Positions 58,501 through 62,482 of a stretch of 62,482 nt of DNA are shown here, one piece after another. The stretch lies in the IMG/VR virus record IMGVR_UViG_3300044970_000783, positions 1-62,482 of that record; one strand, 5' to 3'. A program made the translations under genes and the position numbers. The DNA is from a virus. The notes below the pieces were generated by a model, which ran no database searches, was not told where the DNA came from, and saw nothing but the letters and a program-made list of their open reading frames with translations. Position 1 is the first letter of the stretch; each line of letters begins with the position of its first letter.

Positions 58501-59249
58501 TTAATCTTTTCAAAACGAATCTTACCATCAGGAGTCTGATAGTTCTTATTGTTTTTGTACTGCTCTAATGTAGACTTATAGATAGGAAGCTCGCGTATCT
58601 TATCTAACGCTTCCATAAGTTCAGGAGTGGATTGATCAATCATATCCAAAAAGAAGTGCAATGCTTCTTCTGGTAAAGCTTCATCTTCAAATCCTTCCTG
58701 AATACGAACCATTCTAGCTGCAAAGTCAGCAACACCATTAGATCCATATTTTGCTAATACATCATTCTGAGTTTGAATACCAACACCAATAGAAGAAAGA
58801 AAAGACTTAGATATCTCTGTAAGAGTTCTATTGTCAAAGTTTACAGTGCCAGCAAAAGAGTTAAACTGTTCCATGCCAGATTCTGTAGGACGTACATAAT
58901 CCCCACGATAATCTAATATCATTCCGTACTGATCGGTAAAATCTCCAAGACGCTGACCAATATTTGGACCACTCTTATCTATTCTATAATAAGTGTTTCC
59001 ATCAATTCTGGTAGTCTCATCTGTAATTAAACCCCTAGATTTTAAAATACCATTCACTAATTCTGTAGTGAGTAGTGGCATCTTTTCAAAAGACTCTAGC
59101 AATCCTCTATCTGTTATAAGCTCACGAGCTTTTTCTACAGAAGGGATAGCTTCATTATTACGAATAAATGCCAGCATAGCACGATCTTCACCGATTGCAC
59201 TAGACAATGTTTTCCACTCTTGAGACTTTAGATTAGGACAAGCACTCAT
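52581..59249 (-). CDS. Giant putative virion cargo protein with PD-(D/E)XK domain, 2222 aa
   Basis: Known crAss-like phages package giant proteins that enter the cell with the DNA; this gene has the size and place of one. Residues about 460-690 hold a RecB-like nuclease: FGTAVHSIAEA (H near 468), GGIIDIIAIDKKG, then IYDFKTKF (D and K near 556) and YGQQQSIYKKLL. Residues about 690-1450 are long charged coiled coils. Near 1980-2100 are aromatic and hydrophobic stretches (MLFFFRRYFLQLA, LGIILSVFAMYTVLFGYDDD) that may enter a membrane. It overlaps no neighbour and ends at the bidirectional terminator. Confidence 0.65.
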   Translation of the reverse strand: MSACPNLKSQEWKTLSSAIGEDRAMLAFIRNNEAIPSVEKARELITDRGLLESFEKMPLLTTELVNGILKSRGLITDETTRIDGNTYYRIDKSGPNIGQRLGDFTDQYGMILDYRGDYVRPTESGMEQFNSFAGTVNFDNRTLTEISKSFLSSIGVGIQTQNDVLAKYGSNGVADFAARMVRIQEGFEDEALPEEALHFFLDMIDQSTPELMEALDKIRELPIYKSTLEQYKNNKNYQTPDGKIRFEKIKKEALAKHLAQKLKEKEMRGWLKNLWDYIVSAIKNLTFNKDPMEKLQLLFLKGRIDALQSNFNSSEIYNQLSDEYKNFYESQVSTEEQRQTVAAVFQATAPIMFEPENHKLTMRDATGTDHIMKSTTSILGSDYITELDSLDVILAITTNYSLEMGAQAGITLGDDAQVTGKKLTDYLVNLIVQNKVEEEEIQQRLGDRIKELLFQAAESKRKTLFGTAVHSIAEAAILNKPIDLDALDPIIYNIMDRKTIERLVYGTASEPGIIGIIRDLKNSGHVIMTEVAVGNGEIGGIIDIIAIDKKGVAHIYDFKTKFINPEKTAKKFNTLEDYFNYVTSLLSKGGIKDEEQTLPELVGKRRSQMEKYGQQQSIYKKLLMQSGVKVGDINIIGVPYTLNTNTNKVDDIKPFVVKNIGFNDRIANSYFPNLDPTMDANATKEVKKIEDDRVKALESISKEKLKETFANMQARLTQIYNYFSRNREGRVVYEMLNDEATKSNRVKLQRDLVTDVIENFDSFNDMLSAQKTFVEIIDSAGPILNILSKRFQELRALTPADTKAASAKLSEMKKIRDFIVGYQNMFDEMSQYLDKTENNPLVSRINEMQGIIAGIRVDYIHGITPETIKILKDVFSPQEVENMKREYNEMIKSAEERGDKQRAEQLRKELDELPSERMIAELLSGNKGDVGWFFSKFLPAISNPDIIIAGLAKRLKAVLDKVRLINKDFRDRLDVEFTKRAAVYGRGLDVKAINQSLVYTQKTISRSGEEMNQLFFLSEFDEKLYYDYDKLRYELEQVREKFSNGEATEAELREAKKNLKEFELKYLESQYTDEYYQMSSILDTTVTYKGRKQTVREIRDGIIDGMRAIQRKYHRDDIAEGAVSEADLQELQMYREQLTELQEKTNPDGSKKTGDALRIADILQRYSANSKKMYENVEMGGLFERKRERVKLAYGENSEEYKRWMANNTRLVISDRYYEEMESIMTELADLTQDPYGDRKKELYAELRTLVSPFKDKDGYIKGELIDNQRIERIKNVQREIDLLNSLTNDYTSLGYTKEEAAELKRQRFLSSITDPNHPNYGDFNPFAVDDIKKAREARLKADKNLEERIKRIDVLRKQLFAMRKTENTKYYYQELENQERLYADAAGISYEELKKDNRLYSQFRESEWFQTNHTHKVRNVFDENLGDNLQSESWEPIYIWRRNTPVEEYIEEKPASHFYKYVLRESFVDDNGKTVQLINKDNKDIQGRPKPKANTVYKAKYGADHPYLNERYKDLKTKYENNTASEKERVDYENLIYIHKELIDAQQDIEYRYRLGFGVPFMEKNLLQRTVEAKGQNLKEAARNTVNTIKRGFVRTEADLNEGVPDSTSSAARIATMDNEEVKFIPVRFASRSDADNASYDVWGAMLNYVSSINRKKELEKELAFVNAVEEVIGDKMNQPKSETKNLILSNIFKKVFKDEDIAKRINLGSNNRAEVIKSFVNSVLYNEEYFEGYDVLGVNTQKTISRLMSLSSFTLLGFAPFNWTVNALSGNVQATIEAVAGKMYGYRDFLSAKKIIYADSVVGGEYGSIMKDMMADFGKVGNRSFWGQMMEVYDPIQGEFENEYGRKTNYNSVKNILSLGAFSGKIWGEWEIQTSSWVAFMKNVRLYNGKFVDRETFLTMKLGSEFSGMTMKDYTTQRLEALKEWDGLKVNLLDAHELDVNGKLRIKAEYQDAFKIGSQEFSDIVAKLHFMQKKINGSYAEFDKAYVQKTSLGRMLFFFRRYFLQLAMNRWGTRRPDFEGMGVEQGFYLTFYQTFVKDLLKFRFNIAKNWQSYSPQEKRAIQKTLAELGIILSVFAMYTVLFGYDDDDEDRFAKLRQQSWGTQSMLFVLLKVNSETGQFLPVAGAEELNRIYSNPSLLWNQVTSYISLSKMTLMHIGNLTPFFDYDKSLYYQKDSGESWLKEEGDSKFVAEFIRTFTGYTGKTFNPVDAVKGFEFSQRLK

Positions 59250-59258
59250 ATTGATTTA

Positions 59259-62200
59259 TTATTTTAGTTTACCAAGACATGACATCCTGTGTAAAAATTC
59301 TTCAATTGTTTCACCTGTAAGTTTCTCGTTCTCGTACATTTTAGCAATCTTATCAGAAGGTGTTTCAATACTCCAGGGAAGCTCACTAGAAATCCATGCA
59401 TCTATCTTAGAAGTTAAATCTGTAGGTTTTTGCAAAGGTTCTGCAGAACTTGCTGGTTTCCTAACCACCTCAAACTCTATAGCATAAGGGTATTTACCTA
59501 CAAGACTATCTGTAACTTCCTTAGTCCAACCCTCTTTCATCCATGTCTTATCTTGATATTGTTGTGTAAATTCATTTACACTAGTAATCTTTGTGTATAC
59601 CACTCTTCCTTGTTGATCAGTCATTCTGATAACCTTACCCACAAGTTCTGATATTTTAGATAGATTGTAATCTTTTAACATTCTAGATATATCTGTCTTA
59701 GCTCTAGTACTTCTAGTTCTATCTCCAGATATAATAAGATCCATAGTTGACTTTCCAGCAAACTCAGGTCGCATTCTTCTAGTAGCGCTATCAGCAAAAT
59801 TTTGTTGTATAGGTGCTAAACTATCAGCAAGTAAAAACTCATTTGCTTGATCTGACTTTTTAGGAAACCATCTAGAATATCCTTCAAACTTCTGTTCAAC
59901 ATATCCATTTTTACGAAGATGATCAGCAACTAAGAAATCTCCTAAGTTACCTTTATCGTATTGATTACCCACTCTAAAACTAACACCTGCTTCCATAGCT
60001 TTATTTAAGATGGGTATATATTTAGACTCAAAAGTTTTAATTACTTCTTCTCTAGTTACTCCTCTAAATACGCCACTTGCAGACACCATTACAACATCTG
60101 AAGAGGTATACTTGCCTGTATTAGCTTTATCACCCCAAGCAAGTCTATACTTATCAGTAGATGATATTGCAGCGCTTCCAGATTTAAACCCAATAAATTG
60201 TGTAGACTCACTTGCCATCACCACATCTTTAGCAGCATTACCGTTCATATCAGTTGGTTTAACACCAGCGTCAATCAACGGATTACCTACTTTCGGAACA
60301 TTTTTGGTAAAGTCTAAGTTCACTCCACTAACATACCACTTACCTTGTTTAGAAAGTTCCCCGGTCATAGGGTTTATACTAGACCTTTCAGCATAAAACA
60401 CTGGGTTATTCTTCCTAAACATATCCTTAAAATCTCTATAGGAAACATTTTTCTGTTCAGATGATGCTCTATTAAACTCTTGAACAGCTTCACCATACAG
60501 CTTGTTAATCAGATTAATAGGTGTCACTGCAATATACGAAAACTCTCCGTAATTATATCCTGACTGGAATGTAGAATATAGTGCAAGATTTCTAAGGAAC
60601 ATTCTTACATCTTTGCTTTCTTCCCCAGTCAGATTGATTGCATCTTCAAACTGAGCAATAACACTTTCCTTATCCACTGTATGAGAACTATTCTCAACAA
60701 GTTTAAAACCAACAAGTTGTGTATTTTTCTCCCCACTCTTTGGTACAATGTTCTGTATGAATGGGTACATCTTAATTAACTCCTGGTAGTCTTCAACAGA
60801 AAGGTCATCTTTCACTTTATTAAATAGATCCAACAGCTTAGGAGTTTCAACAAGTTCCTTCATATATTCTACAAAGGTCTTATCTGTATTAAACTCTTTC
60901 TTAAAGAACTCTCTACCAGCTTCTGACTTATCCAGATAGTTATACAGAATATAACTCATAAAGTCATTCTTAAAAGTGCGAGCAAGAGTGTTCATATCAT
61001 CTTCAGTGCGAACATTGATGATGTTTGGATCTTGACGAGCTGCTAACGCTGCCTCTAAAACCTCTGCATTTATCTTTCTATTATTTCGAATAGGGAACGC
61101 AGACTCAAGAATTGATACTATTTCTTTTCCTATATTTAAAGGAGCGATTGGACTTAAGTCTTTAATCGTATTGATTGTATCAATAGAAAGTATAGAACCA
61201 CCAGCTTTCGCTTTCATATACTTACTGTTTCTAAGATATGCATCAAAGCTACTAGCGTGAGGTTTAGTATCAAAGTTTAAGAAGGACTCTGTTTCTGTCA
61301 TGCTATCAGATATAATCTTTTGATTTTCAAGTTCAAAGAGCATAGCAAGCTGCGATAGCTTCTGATCTTGAGAAAGCATAGAAACATCAAACTCATCAGG
61401 TTTTATACTATCCATTAAAGATTCCTGCGTAAATGCACCACTATAAGATGATAGCTTCTTATTGTTCTTAGTTAAGAAATTAAACATTGACTTCCTGTAC
61501 GGTTTGATATCTCCAAACCCTAGATTCTTCAATGTTTCTGATAATGCTTTCCTTCTTGCAGAGTATTTAAGCTTTTCAAGTCTTGCTTGAAACACCTTAA
61601 TTTGTTCGTTTTCTTCAATGTCAGCAGGTGATGATGTATCTATAATCTTTGCTATTCTTTTCTTTTCAGATTCTAAATACGTATCAACAATCATGCTATT
61701 ATACTTAGCAAGGTTCTTAGTAAAATCTCTTATAGCAGGTTGATTTATAAATGCTAAAATACTTTCTGTTGAGTAGCCCTGGAACTTCATGCTAAAGATC
61801 AAAGGACTAAGTTCTGTAACAACGTTTATTGCAAACACGTAGTCATCTTTAGCAACGTCCACAAAAGCACTAATAAACTCAGCAAAGAACTCGCTCTTAT
61901 ACATCCCATCCTGATCATATATATTCCCAAACTTAATCTCTAAAACTTTATCCGTCTCCCTATCTTTTATTACAGAAGGACTTTTGAGTAAAGTTCTAAT
62001 TTCATTAGTCTCTAAAAACTGACTGCTAGATACTGCATTTGACAATTGAAATAACACATTGAAGGTGTTAGCAATTGCTGCAATACCAAGATCATTCTTA
62101 CCAGTTAGTAGGGATTTGAACTTGCGAATGTTATAATCTCTATCTATTAATTGAGTGTCTTTGTAGTCTGTCTGCTCTCTCTCCTTACCATAAAGTTTCT

Positions 62201-62482
62201 TATATATCTTATTTACAGTTGGCATTATATGGAAGCTTGTACTAGGTGTAACAAGCTGCATATAGTTAGATGGATGGAGAATCAACTCTTGCATTGTTGC
62301 AAATAGTTCATTCTCAATGCTTTGTTTACTTCCATCTTTTACAACTGTTCCAGAATTTTCTCCCTCTGTTACAAGATTTGGGTAGAATACAAACATCTTA
62401 TCGATGTCAAAGTCAGATCCTGTTTTAATTACAATCTCAGAAGGTAGAATAATAGCATCTCCAAATGCTGCTGGTAAGAACT
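59259..62482 (-). CDS. crAss-like virion RNA polymerase, C-terminal part (N-terminus beyond window)
   Basis: The frame is open from the right edge to TAA at 59259, about 1074 codons. Near the edge (62398-62412) it reads KTGSDFDIDKMFVFY. DFDID is the metal-binding catalytic loop of crAss-like RNA polymerases, which resemble eukaryotic RNA-dependent and multisubunit polymerases. The enzyme is packed in the virion and transcribes early genes. The downstream 1000 residues are largely helical. The first ATG, at 62396, is only internal; the real start lies outside. Confidence 0.75.
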   Translation of the reverse strand, partial: FLPAAFGDAIILPSEIVIKTGSDFDIDKMFVFYPNLVTEGENSGTVVKDGSKQSIENELFATMQELILHPSNYMQLVTPSTSFHIMPTVNKIYKKLYGKEREQTDYKDTQLIDRDYNIRKFKSLLTGKNDLGIAAIANTFNVLFQLSNAVSSSQFLETNEIRTLLKSPSVIKDRETDKVLEIKFGNIYDQDGMYKSEFFAEFISAFVDVAKDDYVFAINVVTELSPLIFSMKFQGYSTESILAFINQPAIRDFTKNLAKYNSMIVDTYLESEKKRIAKIIDTSSPADIEENEQIKVFQARLEKLKYSARRKALSETLKNLGFGDIKPYRKSMFNFLTKNNKKLSSYSGAFTQESLMDSIKPDEFDVSMLSQDQKLSQLAMLFELENQKIISDSMTETESFLNFDTKPHASSFDAYLRNSKYMKAKAGGSILSIDTINTIKDLSPIAPLNIGKEIVSILESAFPIRNNRKINAEVLEAALAARQDPNIINVRTEDDMNTLARTFKNDFMSYILYNYLDKSEAGREFFKKEFNTDKTFVEYMKELVETPKLLDLFNKVKDDLSVEDYQELIKMYPFIQNIVPKSGEKNTQLVGFKLVENSSHTVDKESVIAQFEDAINLTGEESKDVRMFLRNLALYSTFQSGYNYGEFSYIAVTPINLINKLYGEAVQEFNRASSEQKNVSYRDFKDMFRKNNPVFYAERSSINPMTGELSKQGKWYVSGVNLDFTKNVPKVGNPLIDAGVKPTDMNGNAAKDVVMASESTQFIGFKSGSAAISSTDKYRLAWGDKANTGKYTSSDVVMVSASGVFRGVTREEVIKTFESKYIPILNKAMEAGVSFRVGNQYDKGNLGDFLVADHLRKNGYVEQKFEGYSRWFPKKSDQANEFLLADSLAPIQQNFADSATRRMRPEFAGKSTMDLIISGDRTRSTRAKTDISRMLKDYNLSKISELVGKVIRMTDQQGRVVYTKITSVNEFTQQYQDKTWMKEGWTKEVTDSLVGKYPYAIEFEVVRKPASSAEPLQKPTDLTSKIDAWISSELPWSIETPSDKIAKMYENEKLTGETIEEFLHRMSCLGKLK

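Noticed and set aside
1-62482. CRISPR arrays or insertion sequences
   Set aside because: No regularly spaced repeats and no transposase-like gene were seen on either strand.
1-62482. Amber or opal stop-codon reassignment, known in some crAss-like phages
   Set aside because: TAG and TGA end plausible genes (for example TAG at 27536 and 30933, TGA at 25543), and long genes are uninterrupted in the standard code.

Overview
The window is a 62-kb segment of a tailed double-stranded DNA phage of the crAss-like type (order Crassvirales), infecting a member of the Bacteroidota. The evidence is combined. There is a leftward morphogenesis block of terminase, portal, a scaffold-like gene and major capsid protein. 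Giant leftward genes at the right edge include one carrying the DFDID motif known from crAss-like virion RNA polymerases. The replication genes run rightward. The genome is AT-rich, and A/T-rich leaders replace Shine-Dalgarno sites. TAA, TGA and TAG all end genes, so I see no stop-codon reassignment here.

Layout. (1) 1-13364, minus strand: packaging and capsid genes, read from small regulatory or DNA-binding genes (IHF-like, winged-helix-like) through a PD-(D/E)XK nuclease, terminase, portal, surface proteins and scaffold-like gene to the major capsid protein, which is cut by the left edge. (2) 13365-14109: a 745-base divergent gap with a perfect DnaA box, a three-way-junction fold and a G-run tract; it is the best origin candidate. 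(3) 14110-31000, plus strand: many small early genes, often one per transcription unit with its own terminator. Recognisable ones are two small lipoproteins, a ParB-like and a Fis-like regulator, a MoxR-like ATPase with its partner, a phosphoesterase, HNH and SNF2-like proteins. (4) 30923-31240, a minus-strand gene, then plus-strand uracil-DNA glycosylase. (5) 32096-36769, minus strand: fibre and repeat proteins, LRR protein, amidase, holin-like and spanin-like lysis genes. (6) 37019-52550, plus strand: replication and nucleotide metabolism (DnaB-like helicase, Sak4-like ATPase, ssDNA-binding candidate, TOPRIM primase, RecB-like nuclease, family B polymerase, dNMP kinase). (7) 52581-62482, minus strand: a 2222-residue virion cargo candidate with an embedded nuclease domain, and the C-terminal part of the virion RNA polymerase, cut by the right edge.

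The most unusual content is RNA. A complete tmRNA gene lies at 25927-26281. Three miniature tRNA-like elements at 17406, 18382 and 18844 consist of an acceptor-like stem stacked on a perfect T arm with loop TTCGATT and a conserved ATGGT in place of the D and anticodon arms. Two of them start inside the stop codon of the preceding gene. A larger tRNA-like domain at 23281-23359 sits inside a strongly structured region of about 340 bases with an 11-bp stem, a predicted 7-bp kissing loop and a 7-bp long-range pairing. The region after the third mini-element shares several short blocks, in the same order, with the region after 23359, which suggests a structured RNA family present twice. All RNA folds were found by eye.

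Working together: a virion polymerase would transcribe early genes after injection. A repeated motif (AACTATATGAAT-like, 31-37 bases before four early genes) and a recurring TTAACCTAAAT-like leader are candidates for its promoter or for translation signals. The early block would take over the host, the replication block copies the genome, and the leftward genes build, package and release particles.
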